From Rhodopirellula europaea 6C (GTDB taxonomy: Bacteria; Planctomycetota; Planctomycetia; Pirellulales; Pirellulaceae): a stretch of 64,000 bases of DNA. Each line of letters opens with the position of its first letter. The stretch's first letter is position 1. The stretch spans positions 174,650 to 238,649 of the forward strand of contig NZ_ANMO01000097.1 in NCBI RefSeq assembly GCF_000338295.1. Direction: 5' to 3'. The position numbers and the translations under genes are program-made. The notes beneath the pieces were generated by a model that saw only the letters and a list, made by a program, of their open reading frames with translations, was not told the origin of the DNA and did no database searches. Shown piece after piece: positions 27,357 to 36,500 of this stretch.

Positions 27357-28517
27357 TTGGCAAAGAAGCGAAGCGGAAACCTCCGAGCAAATTTTCGTAA
27401 GAAGCACCAGGGCCGAGTGCGGCGTGGTGATTTGACTCGTGATTTTCGCGAAGGTGATTCTCAAGACGACGCCGTTCAATCCGAACGGCTGAGCGGCAAA
27501 GGAGAGCTGACCCGAAAACGCACGATTCAAGGTGCGGATTCGACGCCGGAGTCAGCCGCGGGAATGCATGTGCAGTTGTCGGTCGATGAAGACAACTTGT
27601 TGCAAGGCCGCGTGCTGAGTGTTCACGGGTTGCAAAGCAAGGTGCTGGGCGACAACGGCGTTTTGTATGCGTGTGCGGTTCGTCAGGTTTTGAAATCGCT
27701 GAGCACCAGTCAACGCAATGTGATCGTTGCGGGGGATCGGGTTTGGTTTCGGTCGGAGTCTCGCGATGGCGTGTCGCTGAAGTCGGAAGCCGACGGGATG
27801 ATCGAGCGGGTTGAACCGCGGACGGGAATGATCAGCCGGACAAGCCGTGGTCGTCAGCATGTGTTGGTTTCGAACATTGACGCGATGTTGATCATCGCCA
27901 GTGCGGAGCAACCGGGCATCAAGCCGGCGTTGATTGACCGAATGATCCTGACGGCTCACCAGTGCCAGATCGAACCGATCGTGATCATCAACAAAGTTGA
28001 CTTGATTGATTTGGTTGATCTGCAGCCTTTGATCGGTGTCTATTCGTCGCTCGGCTATCGCGTTTTGCCAACGTCGGCGGAGACAGGCCAGAACGTCGAC
28101 TACCTGCGGGCTTTGTTGAAAAACCGGCAAACCGCTTTGGCTGGTCAGAGCGGCGTTGGCAAAAGCAGTCTGTTGAACGCCGTTCAGCCGGGTTTGGGAT
28201 TGGCGATCGGTGCGGTCAGCAGTGACAACGACAAGGGAAAACACACCACCACGGCGTCTCAATTGATTCCGTTGGCCGATGGTGGGGCGGTCTTTGACAC
28301 ACCAGGAATTCGGCAATTTCAGTTGTGGGACATCAGTGCGAGCGAGGTGGCTGGCCTGATGCCCGATCTGAGGCCCTACGTGAGCGGCTGTCGCTATCCG
28401 GACTGCTTGCACCTCGCCGAAGATGATTGTGCGGTGAAGAACGCAGTGGCCGACGCACGAATCGACGCGCGGCGTTACGACGCGTACTGTCATTTGCTAG
28501 AAGAAGAACTCATGTAA
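27357..28517 (+). CDS. rsgA: Ribosome small-subunit-dependent GTPase A
   Basis: A 386-residue circularly permuted GTPase that assists late maturation of the 30S ribosomal subunit. An OB-fold region is followed by the GTPase motifs in permuted order: G4 'NKVDL' first, then G1 '[12 protein letters not shown]' (about residue 263) and G3 'DTPGI'. The C-terminal zinc knuckle is '[17 protein letters not shown]'. The N-terminus '[19 protein letters not shown]' is basic, as in family members that contact rRNA, and starts at a TTG placed three bases after the ftsH stop. An N-terminal extension of about 70 residues beyond E. coli RsgA is present. Confidence 0.96.
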   Translation: MAKKRSGNLRANFRKKHQGRVRRGDLTRDFREGDSQDDAVQSERLSGKGELTRKRTIQGADSTPESAAGMHVQLSVDEDNLLQGRVLSVHGLQSKVLGDNGVLYACAVRQVLKSLSTSQRNVIVAGDRVWFRSESRDGVSLKSEADGMIERVEPRTGMISRTSRGRQHVLVSNIDAMLIIASAEQPGIKPALIDRMILTAHQCQIEPIVIINKVDLIDLVDLQPLIGVYSSLGYRVLPTSAETGQNVDYLRALLKNRQTALAGQSGVGKSSLLNAVQPGLGLAIGAVSSDNDKGKHTTTASQLIPLADGGAVFDTPGIRQFQLWDISASEVAGLMPDLRPYVSGCRYPDCLHLAEDDCAVKNAVADARIDARRYDAYCHLLEEELM

Positions 28518-28686
28518 TTGTGGCGCAAAATTCGTCAGGTTTTGGGCTCCAAGGGAAGGTTCGGGCATGACAGCGGTTTGAAATCTGCGAAACTGCTGTG
28601 GTGATTCAAGTTCATTTTCGATTGCAACTCGTGATTTCAGCAGGAAGTCTGAGGATCGCGGTCGATTCGCTGAGGACGAGGTTGAA

Positions 28687-29442
28687 ATGTTAGAGTTGGA
28701 TTCCGAGTCACATTCGAATCAGGCGTCGGAGACGGGACCCCAGGCGGGCACGGCCGCTCGGGAGGGTGTTCGCGATCGAAATGGGAAGATGAGCAGCGGA
28801 ACCACCAAGAAATCGCGTGGGGCGAAACCCAAGCCGCACGAAAGTAAGCTTTACGACAATCTCGTTCCGGCCTATCAGGCTCTTTGGCCGGCGGTGGCTC
28901 GTCGCCGGATTCAGCACAACCTGAATTCGCTGAACATCGCGGCGGGCACGAAGGTCTTGGAAGTCGGGGTTGGCACCGGGTTGTCGTTGGACGCGTATCC
29001 CGAGCACGCGAATGTCACCGGGGTGGATTTGTCTGAGTCCATGTTGGCGGAAGCGGAGGAGTTGATCGAGCAACGCGGATGGAAACATGTTTCCGTCCAG
29101 CCGATGAACGCCGAGGAGTTGACGTTCGAGGACGCGAGCTTTGATTTGGTGACATCGTTTCACACGATCAGCGTTGTTTCGCATCCCGAACGAATGATGC
29201 GAGAACTTGTGCGTGTGTGTCGCCCGGGTGGTAAAATCTTGGTCATCAATCATTTCCGAAGCCCGAACCCACTGATCGCTCGCGTTGTTGATTCGGCGGG
29301 CAGCTTGACCCGTCACTTGGGATGGCGGACGGATTTGAATGTCGATGAATTGCTCAACGAATTGCCAATCCAGGTCATGCGATGCCAAAAGTCCAACCCG
29401 CTGTCTCTGTTCCGAGTCTTGATCGCCGAACGCAAAGCTTAG
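28687..29442 (+). CDS. Class I methyltransferase, phosphatidylethanolamine N-methyltransferase-like
   Basis: A 251-residue protein. After a low-complexity N-terminus of about 60 residues comes a methyltransferase core: 'YDNLVPAYQALWPAVARRR' ahead of motif I, motif I 'VLEVGVGTGLSLDAYP', 'VTGVDLSESMLAEAEE', and 'ELVRVCRPGGKILVINHF'. The arrangement matches PmtA-type phosphatidylethanolamine methyltransferases of Rhodobacter type, which make phosphatidylcholine precursors. The ATG at 28687 is used, but the start could be later in the disordered region. It overlaps the next gene by 61 bases. Confidence 0.87.
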   Translation: MLELDSESHSNQASETGPQAGTAAREGVRDRNGKMSSGTTKKSRGAKPKPHESKLYDNLVPAYQALWPAVARRRIQHNLNSLNIAAGTKVLEVGVGTGLSLDAYPEHANVTGVDLSESMLAEAEELIEQRGWKHVSVQPMNAEELTFEDASFDLVTSFHTISVVSHPERMMRELVRVCRPGGKILVINHFRSPNPLIARVVDSAGSLTRHLGWRTDLNVDELLNELPIQVMRCQKSNPLSLFRVLIAERKA

Positions 29443-30422
29443 GGGCCGTCACACAGCGGCGTGCGTTTTTGAAAACCACCGCCGCGGCGACTCTGGCGAC
29501 CCTCGCCGGACATTCTGCATCGTCCATCGCGCAGGCTCGCGGGCCGATTGAGCGTTCTGGTCCGCCGCGATTTCGAATCGGAATCGCGGGTTATTCTCTC
29601 CGCCCTTACTTTCGCTATATGAAGGGCAAGGAACAAACGTTTCGGCCGATTCCGGACGACGTTTCGTTCACCGACCGAGACGTGTCCGGCGGTTTGACTC
29701 AAACTGATTTCTTGGACTACTGCGTTTCGATGGGCGTCGAAGCGGCCGAGTTGACCGGTTACTTCATGACGCCGGGGCCGGATGGTTTTCCCACGGAAGC
29801 GTCATTGCTCGAACTTCGCCGGCAAGCGTTCACGCGTGGTGTTGTTATCAGCGGAACCGCGATCGGTAATAACTTCACGGTCGGTTTGGGGGAACGCTAT
29901 GAGCAAGAGGTTCGCGATGCGATCCGTTGGATCGATTTGGCGGCGACTTTGGGAGCACCGCACATTCGTTTCTTCGCCGGTACAGCGGCTCAGCTTGCCA
30001 AGTCACCCACGCGGATGGATGAAGCCGTTGCGGCGGTGAATCGATGCGCGGAACACGCGGCGAAGAAGGGTGTCTTTCTGGGCGTGGAGAACCACGGGCG
30101 TCTGACGGCGACGCAGATGCTGGAAATCATGGATCGGGTCGATTCGCCATGGGTGGGCATCAATCTCGACACGGGCAATTTTGAGTCAGACGATCCGTAT
30201 GGCGACTTGGAAGCCTGTGCTCCTTATGCGGTCAACGTGCAAGTTAAACCGGTGACGAAGTCGCCTTCGGGCGAGAAGACTCCGGCGGACTACGGACGCA
30301 TCGCGAAAATTCTTCGTGACTCGGGTTATCAGGGCTACGTGGTGTTGGAATACGAAGACGCTGATGTGTTGGAGGCTCTTCCAGGGCACTTGGATGAGCT
30401 GCGCGGGGCGCTTGAGGTTTGA
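29382..30422 (+). CDS. Tat-exported sugar phosphate isomerase/epimerase-like protein
   Basis: A 346-residue TIM-barrel protein of the xylose-isomerase-like (AP endonuclease 2) superfamily. The N-terminus has a twin-arginine signal ('QRRAFLKTTAAATLATLAG'). The barrel has metal-ligand-type segments 'GVENHGRLTATQMLEIMD' and 'VGINLDTGNFESDDPY', followed by 'GYVVLEYEDADVLEALPG'. These proteins isomerise sugars or inositol derivatives; the substrate is not readable. The first ATG lies 61 bases inside the previous gene and precedes the Tat motif; no later start leaves the motif intact. That overlap is unusually long. Confidence 0.87.
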   Translation: MPKVQPAVSVPSLDRRTQSLGAVTQRRAFLKTTAAATLATLAGHSASSIAQARGPIERSGPPRFRIGIAGYSLRPYFRYMKGKEQTFRPIPDDVSFTDRDVSGGLTQTDFLDYCVSMGVEAAELTGYFMTPGPDGFPTEASLLELRRQAFTRGVVISGTAIGNNFTVGLGERYEQEVRDAIRWIDLAATLGAPHIRFFAGTAAQLAKSPTRMDEAVAAVNRCAEHAAKKGVFLGVENHGRLTATQMLEIMDRVDSPWVGINLDTGNFESDDPYGDLEACAPYAVNVQVKPVTKSPSGEKTPADYGRIAKILRDSGYQGYVVLEYEDADVLEALPGHLDELRGALEV

Positions 30423-30440
30423 GGGGACGTTGGTTGGGTC

Positions 30441-30846
30441 TCGGTGGGGGAGCACCGAGCTACAGTTGGACGACGAGCAAAAGGTTGGATGACTGTGATC
30501 CCTCCGAGCTATGAGGTTGTGCAGTTTTTAAGTGCCCTGCCAGTAACGCCTTAAGAACCCCGCCCGAGCAGCGGGAGGGGTCTGAAAACGAGCGTTCAGT
30601 GAGATTTCCGGAGGAGGGCAATCCGCGCCGCTTCCCATGCTCGGCCCCCTCCCTCACGTACGCCTGAACGGCGTCGCTCGACCTCCCCCAAAAACTTCGT
30701 TTCGGGAGAGGTTCTCAAATGCTGAAACCCGCTAAAACGCGGCCTCGATAAACTGCACGACCTCCTATGCGAGGAGGAATCTGTAGCTTGCTGGGGCCCC
30801 CAGCAAGTCGAGCGCACATTCACGGTGGGGGACCACCGTGCTATAG
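30441..30846. repeat. Multi-hairpin intergenic repeat region
   Basis: The 434-base gap between two convergent genes holds several hairpins and one near-duplicate. CGGTGGGGGA-type copies occur at 30441-30465 and 30821-30846, each followed by a short palindrome and GCTA. Other stems are CCCCGCCCG against CGGGAGGGG (30558-30580), a perfect CTTGCTGGGG/CCCCAGCAAG (30787-30807), and CCTCC/GGAGG near 30759-30775. No coding frame is convincing. The composition suggests a mosaic of dispersed palindromic elements. Confidence 0.55.
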
Positions 30847-30856
30847 ATTAACAGGT

Positions 30857-33508
30857 TTAGGGGACTGGTTTGCGGACGGCGTCGACCAGGGCGTTTCGGA
30901 TGGTTTCTTGTCGGTCTGAATCCGTGATGGGGCTGCCGTCCAAGTTGGTGACGTAGAACACGTCGGCAATCTGATCGAGGTGCGTGTCGATCTTTGCGAA
31001 TTGAATCACGACGTCGAGCTGCGACAACGTCCCGGAGATGTCTGACAACAGACTGGGGCGATCGTAGGTAAACATCGAAAGAATGGTTTGATGGTCAAAG
31101 GTGTCGTTGTCAAAGAGCACTTTGGTCGGCAGCAACAGCACGCTGGAAGGTTCCTTTGAACCCTGCGTCTGCCAGACTCGTCGTGGGGTCGGCATGACTG
31201 AATCGGGATCGTCGAGAGCTTTGGTCACAACGCGACAAACCTCTTCGATCCGCGATTCGGGTTGGCGTTGTTTGAGTTCTGGATCGTTGACCCAGAATTG
31301 ATCCCACAGCAGGTCTTCGCCGACCGTTTCGACGTTGGCTCGCATGATCGAAAGGCCACAAGCGCTGAACGCCGCGGTGATGCGTGCGAACACGCCGACC
31401 CGTCGTTCGCCCTGACGAAGCACGATCGTGTACCGAACGGCGGAGGCGGCCGGGTCGACCGCACCGGCGCAATAACACCCGGGGTTCTGGGTCAACCATT
31501 CGCCGACTTGATACATCTCGTGAATCAGATCGTCAGTCGAGTGTTGCCGCAGCAATGACAAAGGCATGTCTTTGGCGAATTCGATCAACGACGGATCGAG
31601 CTTCTTCTCGGCGAGTGATTCTTTGACTTGTTCGATCTTGGAATCCAAGTCGGCTTCGTTTTCGCCGGGCAGGTTTCCGGTTTCGAAGTAGCGACGGGCG
31701 CGAAGATACAAGTCTTCGATGAGCCCCATTTTCCAATCGTTCAGCACGTCAGGGCCGACGGCTTGCAAGTCAGCGACCGTGTGGATGAGCAGCAATTCCA
31801 GCCGGGAGATCGAGCCGACTTCTGCGGCAAATTTGTGGACCACTTCGGGGTCGTTCAAGTCATGACGAAACGCGACTTCGTTGACTAGCAAGTGCTTGTG
31901 AATCAGCCACTGCAGCGTGTCTTTGTCGTCCGCACTGAGGTGGAAGAGATCGGCGACGTCGCCCGCGATTCGGCGGCCCACTTCGCTGTGATCTTCCTCG
32001 TAGCCTTTGCCAAGGTCGTGAATCAGCAACGCGAGGTGCAACAGGGCTTTGTCTTTGAGTCGCCGGTAACGACGGCCCATGGAATTTTCAGCGTCGATGA
32101 AATCCGTTGCCGCTTCGACCGCTCGAATGCAGTGAGCGTCGACGGTGTATTTGTGATAAGCATTGAATTGCAGCAAACCGCGACAACGCCCCATCGCGGG
32201 GATCAGTTGGTCGAGGATGCGAAGTTCGTGCAATCGTCGAAGCAGCGAAGCGAGTCGTCCTGGATCTTTCAACAATTCCATGAACGCATCGACGGCGGGT
32301 TGATCCGGCGGAGTCGCTTCGCGATCCTGCATCGATTTGCGAATCGCTTGCCAAGTCGGGTGAGCGATCCGGCGCGAATGATGGTTCGCCAATTGAATCA
32401 ATCGAAGAACGTCCGGCAGGCTTTGTGCGAAACGTTCGAGTGTGTTGGATTTGACCCAGATGTGGGTCGGTCCCATGCGAATGTCTTCGTCAATCCGTCG
32501 CGACATGACCGATTCCACTGCGCCGGCGGCGCGCGAACGGATGCGGGTGTCGTCGTGGAAGTAAGCGGCGACGTAACGAACGCCGCGAGTGTGTTCGAAG
32601 TAGTCCTGCATGAAGTCTTCGACCGGCAACACACCCGAGCGACCTTGGTATCCCCAATCTTCGGCGATGTCCAATTGGGTTGGCCGATCTAAAACGTCTT
32701 GGGCTCGTTTGGTGCGGAAGTGCAGTTCATGACGAAGTCGCAGCATGAACGCGTGGGCTCGTCGCAACGTTCCGTAGTCTTCGTCCGATAAGGCGTTTAG
32801 TTTGTTCAGTTGTTCCAAACTGGTTGCGCCGTGGGTTGCAAACCCGAGCCAGCGAACCAATTGGATGTCTCGCAGGCCACCGCGAGAGCGTTTGACGTTG
32901 GGACGCAACAAGTAGTTGGTCTCGCCCCACTTTTGCCGTTCTTCTCGACGAGCCATCAGCGATTGATGATTCAGATAGTTTCGGCGGCGACGGGCACCGG
33001 CGCGAAAACGATCGAAGTAGCGGTCATAGGTTTGTTCGTTGCCGAAGCACAATCGCGACTCAGTCAGCGACGTGTAAATTTTCGCGTCGGCCCACGCCAG
33101 CGTGCAACATTCGCGAGGCGTGCGAACGGAGAAGCCGCAATCAATGCCGGCATCGGTGATGTCACGAACGAATGTGCTGGCGACTTGAGCCGCGGCGGCT
33201 GCACTTCGCCGAGTGGTCAGCAACATCAAATCGGCGTCGCTGTATGGCGAAAGATCACGACGACCATAGCCGCCGTGGGCAACCAAACTCAGTTGAGAAA
33301 GTTGCGAAGCTTTGACACTCGAGGAGGCACGCTCAAGCGAATCCTGCCAAATTTTCTCGATGACATCGTCATAGAGATCCGTCAGCGCGGTTGCCGTCTG
33401 AACACTGGGCAAACCGGCTCGAAATCGAGACTCGATACGACCGCGTCCATCATTCAGTCGGTCACGACATTGCCGTGCCAACGAAGGAAGTGAACCAGAG
33501 GACGCCAT
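30857..33508 (-). CDS. glnD: [Protein-PII] uridylyltransferase/uridylyl-removing enzyme
   Basis: An 883-residue bifunctional nitrogen sensor that adds or removes UMP on the PII protein according to glutamine. The nucleotidyltransferase active site is 'GGYGRRDLSPYSDADLM' (GGYGRR at residues 79-84, DAD at 91-93). A GlnD-specific helical domain follows, then an HD hydrolase domain with 'LLIHDLGKGYEEDHSEVG', then two C-terminal ACT domains ('VGVFARITAAFSACGLSIM' and 'TYDRPSLLSDISGTLSQLDV'). The length matches the family. It lies nine bases after the end of the PII gene, so the sensor and its target are probably one operon. All core catalytic residues seem present. Confidence 0.97.
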   Translation of the reverse strand: MASSGSLPSLARQCRDRLNDGRGRIESRFRAGLPSVQTATALTDLYDDVIEKIWQDSLERASSSVKASQLSQLSLVAHGGYGRRDLSPYSDADLMLLTTRRSAAAAAQVASTFVRDITDAGIDCGFSVRTPRECCTLAWADAKIYTSLTESRLCFGNEQTYDRYFDRFRAGARRRRNYLNHQSLMARREERQKWGETNYLLRPNVKRSRGGLRDIQLVRWLGFATHGATSLEQLNKLNALSDEDYGTLRRAHAFMLRLRHELHFRTKRAQDVLDRPTQLDIAEDWGYQGRSGVLPVEDFMQDYFEHTRGVRYVAAYFHDDTRIRSRAAGAVESVMSRRIDEDIRMGPTHIWVKSNTLERFAQSLPDVLRLIQLANHHSRRIAHPTWQAIRKSMQDREATPPDQPAVDAFMELLKDPGRLASLLRRLHELRILDQLIPAMGRCRGLLQFNAYHKYTVDAHCIRAVEAATDFIDAENSMGRRYRRLKDKALLHLALLIHDLGKGYEEDHSEVGRRIAGDVADLFHLSADDKDTLQWLIHKHLLVNEVAFRHDLNDPEVVHKFAAEVGSISRLELLLIHTVADLQAVGPDVLNDWKMGLIEDLYLRARRYFETGNLPGENEADLDSKIEQVKESLAEKKLDPSLIEFAKDMPLSLLRQHSTDDLIHEMYQVGEWLTQNPGCYCAGAVDPAASAVRYTIVLRQGERRVGVFARITAAFSACGLSIMRANVETVGEDLLWDQFWVNDPELKQRQPESRIEEVCRVVTKALDDPDSVMPTPRRVWQTQGSKEPSSVLLLPTKVLFDNDTFDHQTILSMFTYDRPSLLSDISGTLSQLDVVIQFAKIDTHLDQIADVFYVTNLDGSPITDSDRQETIRNALVDAVRKPVP

Positions 33509-33517
33509 CAGGGAAGC

Positions 33518-33952
<435 letters not shown>

Positions 33953-34543
33953 TCAGGGTTTTTCCCAGATTTGATCCGGAACATTCAGAATTTGGTTCAC
34001 CAATCGGGACACAACGAACAACCAGTCACTCAATCGATTCAGGTAGATGATCACGGAGTCGCTGATCGGAGTTTCCGTTTGAACGGCGTCGGCCAGCGAA
34101 ATGACCCGCCGTTCCGCACGTCGGCAAACCGCTCGCGAAAGGTGCACATGGGACGCCAAAACCGAGCCTCCCGGAAGAATGAATTGCTTTAGCGGCGGCA
34201 ACTGCTGCTCAGCGTCGTCGATCCAATCTTCGATCCGTTGAATGTGAGGTTGGCCGATGACGCGTAGATCGAATTGGTCCGGATGCGGCGATGCGAGTTC
34301 GGCGCCGATCGAAAAGAGTTCGTGTTGAACTTGGGCGATTCGGGCGTCCAGTTCGCTCAATCCGTCGTTTGCTTTCAATGTTTGGCCCGCGGGTTCTTTC
34401 AGAGCCGAGCGAACTTGGCCAAGCGTCGCGTTCAGCTCATCCACCGTTCCGTACGCTTCGATGCGAGTGTCGTCCTTCGCCACCCGTGGTCCACCAAACA
34501 AACCTGTGGTCCCGGAGTCGCCCGTGCGAGTGTAGATTTTCAT
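33953..34543 (-). CDS. ATP:cob(I)alamin adenosyltransferase, PduO type
   Basis: A 196-residue cobalamin adenosyltransferase that makes adenosylcobalamin from ATP and cob(I)alamin. The N-terminal 'IYTRTGDSGTTGLFGGPR' is the ATP-binding signature, 'IEAYGTVDELNATLGQVRS' follows, and 'HLSRAVCRRAERRVISLAD' carries the conserved arginines. The C-terminus 'YLNRLSDWLFVVSRLVN' completes the family pattern. Length and helix content fit a five-helix bundle. It runs upstream of glnB on the same strand, 96 bases away, and is divergent from the Nudix gene. Confidence 0.95.
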   Translation of the reverse strand: MKIYTRTGDSGTTGLFGGPRVAKDDTRIEAYGTVDELNATLGQVRSALKEPAGQTLKANDGLSELDARIAQVQHELFSIGAELASPHPDQFDLRVIGQPHIQRIEDWIDDAEQQLPPLKQFILPGGSVLASHVHLSRAVCRRAERRVISLADAVQTETPISDSVIIYLNRLSDWLFVVSRLVNQILNVPDQIWEKP

Positions 34544-34748
34544 GATTCGTTGCGTGATGGTTGCGTGGCAGTGATGGGATGAAGGTCAGGATGATCGTTG
34601 GTCGTTGACCGAGCCGTTGAACGTTGTTCGGGGTTGAACGCTTTTCGGACTGGTTTGGCGATCGGACTGATTGAACGAATGGATAAGGCGAGGTTTGGAT
34701 GCCGTGGAGCTGCTTCCGCGACCCGAACCGGTTTTGCATTGGAGCAAG

Positions 34749-35207
34749 ATGGCAAGTGGGAAGAAAGAACCGGCACCGCAAATGGTGTGTGCGGCTGGTG
34801 TGTTGTTGTTGACTCGCGAATCGTCGCCGCGTTTTCTGTTGATGCGGCATCCTGACCGATGGGACCTGCCGAAGGGACATTGCGATGAAGGCGAGGATTT
34901 TCTGACGGCGGCCAAACGTGAGTTGGTTGAAGAGACCGGGATTGACGCCGAAGAGTGCGAATTTGATCCGGATTTTCAGTTTGATCTGCACTACCCGGTC
35001 ACCTATCGCAAGCAACCAGACAAAACGTTTCAAAAGCACGTCCGGTATTTTTTGGCGTTCTTACCGCAAGTCGTTAAAATTGAACTGACCGAGCACGAGA
35101 TGTCGCGATGGTGGCCCTGGTCGCCTCCGCATCAGATTCAGTCGCAAACGATCGATCCGTTGCTGGCCGCGGTTGCCGATCACTTGGCCGCGAAACAGTC
35201 TGGTTGA
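34749..35207 (+). CDS. Nudix hydrolase (diadenosine polyphosphate hydrolase-like)
   Basis: A 152-residue Nudix hydrolase. The Nudix box is complete at about residues 43-65: G-x5-E-x7-R-E-L-V-E-E-x-G-I, within 'GHCDEGEDFLTAAKRELVEE'. The N-terminal strand 'VCAAGVLLLTR' and 'HPDRWDLPKGHCDEGE' resemble bacterial Ap4A hydrolases, and 'FLAFLPQ' ends the core. It may clean up Ap4A or other nucleoside diphosphate derivatives. I chose the ATG at 34749, since the upstream frame does not look coding. Confidence 0.9.
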   Translation: MASGKKEPAPQMVCAAGVLLLTRESSPRFLLMRHPDRWDLPKGHCDEGEDFLTAAKRELVEETGIDAEECEFDPDFQFDLHYPVTYRKQPDKTFQKHVRYFLAFLPQVVKIELTEHEMSRWWPWSPPHQIQSQTIDPLLAAVADHLAAKQSG

Positions 35208-35272
35208 AACCAGCGACAAAGATTCCGTTCATCGAAATTCTCTTTTCGAAATTCTTTTTTCATCGAGACCCC

Positions 35273-36229
35273 ATGCGATCGCGCTGCTTTCATCGTTTGC
35301 CAACCATCCTGGTCGCTTTTGGAATCTTGGCATGTTTGGGATCCGATGCCGTCGCTCAGGAACAGCGGGCTCGTCCGCCAAAGTTTGACGCCGACGAAGT
35401 TTCGCGAGTTTTCTTTGCCGATCCAGCTGCCGCGTTTCGAGGCGAGCGACCGTCGCTGGCGAATCTTCGAGACGCGGGTGCTGAAAAGGTGATGGCACAA
35501 GCGGAAGCCGCCGCCGACGAGAGTTCGGGTGGCGGGGCGAAGTGGGGCAACCTCGTTTCGCCTCTTTCGTTGGAAGACGAGATCAAGCGAATCAAGCTGC
35601 GATACGATTCGGTCATCACGACTCCGGGGGCATTCAACGGCGGCGGCTATCAAGACGCTCGATTGAATTTGACCGTGCTGGCGACGTTGTTTGCTGTCGT
35701 TTCGGATCACAAAGAGGATGTGCGTTGGAAGTCGGATGCTCACACGGCCCGCGACGTGATGGCCCGAACCGCTCGCAACAGCGCGGCGGGATCGACCCAG
35801 GTCTACAACGAAGCGAAACTTCGCAAAGCGGATTTGCAAGATCTGGTCAGCGGAGCCGGCATCACAGCGACGCAGAAATCAGAGAAGCTGAACGAGTGGC
35901 ATATGATCGCGGACCGTTCGCCGTTGATGGAATACGCGGAACAGTTGCTCGATACCTTGGGCGACCACACTCGGGACGCCACCACCACGCAAGACAACCT
36001 GGACGCGGTCAAACGCGAAGCGGAGTTGCTGGCCATGTTGGGCGAAGTGTTGGTGCAAGAAGGAATGGATGACTACGACGACCCGGACTACGCCGAACTG
36101 AGCCGAGCGATGACGAAAAGCAGCAGCGGGGTGGTCAGTGCAATTGAACGCCAAGATTGGGACGGGGTGCGTGCGTCGGTCGGTGATGTGTCGCAAAGCT
36201 GCGCGGCTTGCCACGAGCAGTATCGATAG
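35273..36229 (+). CDS. Exported c-type haem protein with C-terminal CxxCH
   Basis: A 318-residue protein with a signal peptide ('LPTILVAFGILACLGSDAVA', cleavage near 'AVAQEQ'). It ends with 'VGDVSQSCAACHEQYR', a c-type haem-binding CxxCH at residues 310-314. The helical region before it ('DWDGVRASVGDVSQSCAACH') matches the last helix of cytochrome c', where haem lies at the C-terminus. Earlier parts ('NLTVLATLFAVVSDHKEDVR', 'ARDVMARTARNSAAGS') are helical and could form the four-helix bundle. Role in electron transfer or gas binding is inferred. The ATG at 35273 begins the signal. Confidence 0.85.
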   Translation: MRSRCFHRLPTILVAFGILACLGSDAVAQEQRARPPKFDADEVSRVFFADPAAAFRGERPSLANLRDAGAEKVMAQAEAAADESSGGGAKWGNLVSPLSLEDEIKRIKLRYDSVITTPGAFNGGGYQDARLNLTVLATLFAVVSDHKEDVRWKSDAHTARDVMARTARNSAAGSTQVYNEAKLRKADLQDLVSGAGITATQKSEKLNEWHMIADRSPLMEYAEQLLDTLGDHTRDATTTQDNLDAVKREAELLAMLGEVLVQEGMDDYDDPDYAELSRAMTKSSSGVVSAIERQDWDGVRASVGDVSQSCAACHEQYR

Positions 36230-36500
36230 TCGCAGCCGTTGGCCGTTGTTGGATTTCGGGCGGGTGGCGGAGATCTGATCTTGGGCGAATGCGTTTGCTG
36301 CTGCGGATGTGGCACAGTGACCGCGAGCGATGTCGGCGAGGACTCATTTCATAAGTTTCGCAAAGCGTCACTGGAAAATTTTGGCTTGGGGCCGTTTAAT
36401 GAACGCCGCTTGGGGTGAGCCTTGAATTGTCTTTGATGGGAACGCACCTAGCTCGCACTTTGTGTCCTTTCCCCCGTGAGACAACCACCCCGACTGCCTT

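Noticed and set aside
26199..27530. 443-codon open frame antisense to ftsH and rsgA
   Set aside because: It lies wholly opposite two well-supported genes, and its composition is the mirror of their codon use. No domain is visible.
30441..30846. CRISPR array
   Set aside because: The repeated units are not evenly spaced, differ from each other, and lack cas genes nearby.
31892..32692. 266-codon frame opposite glnD
   Set aside because: glnD is intact with all motifs, and this frame is its shadow.
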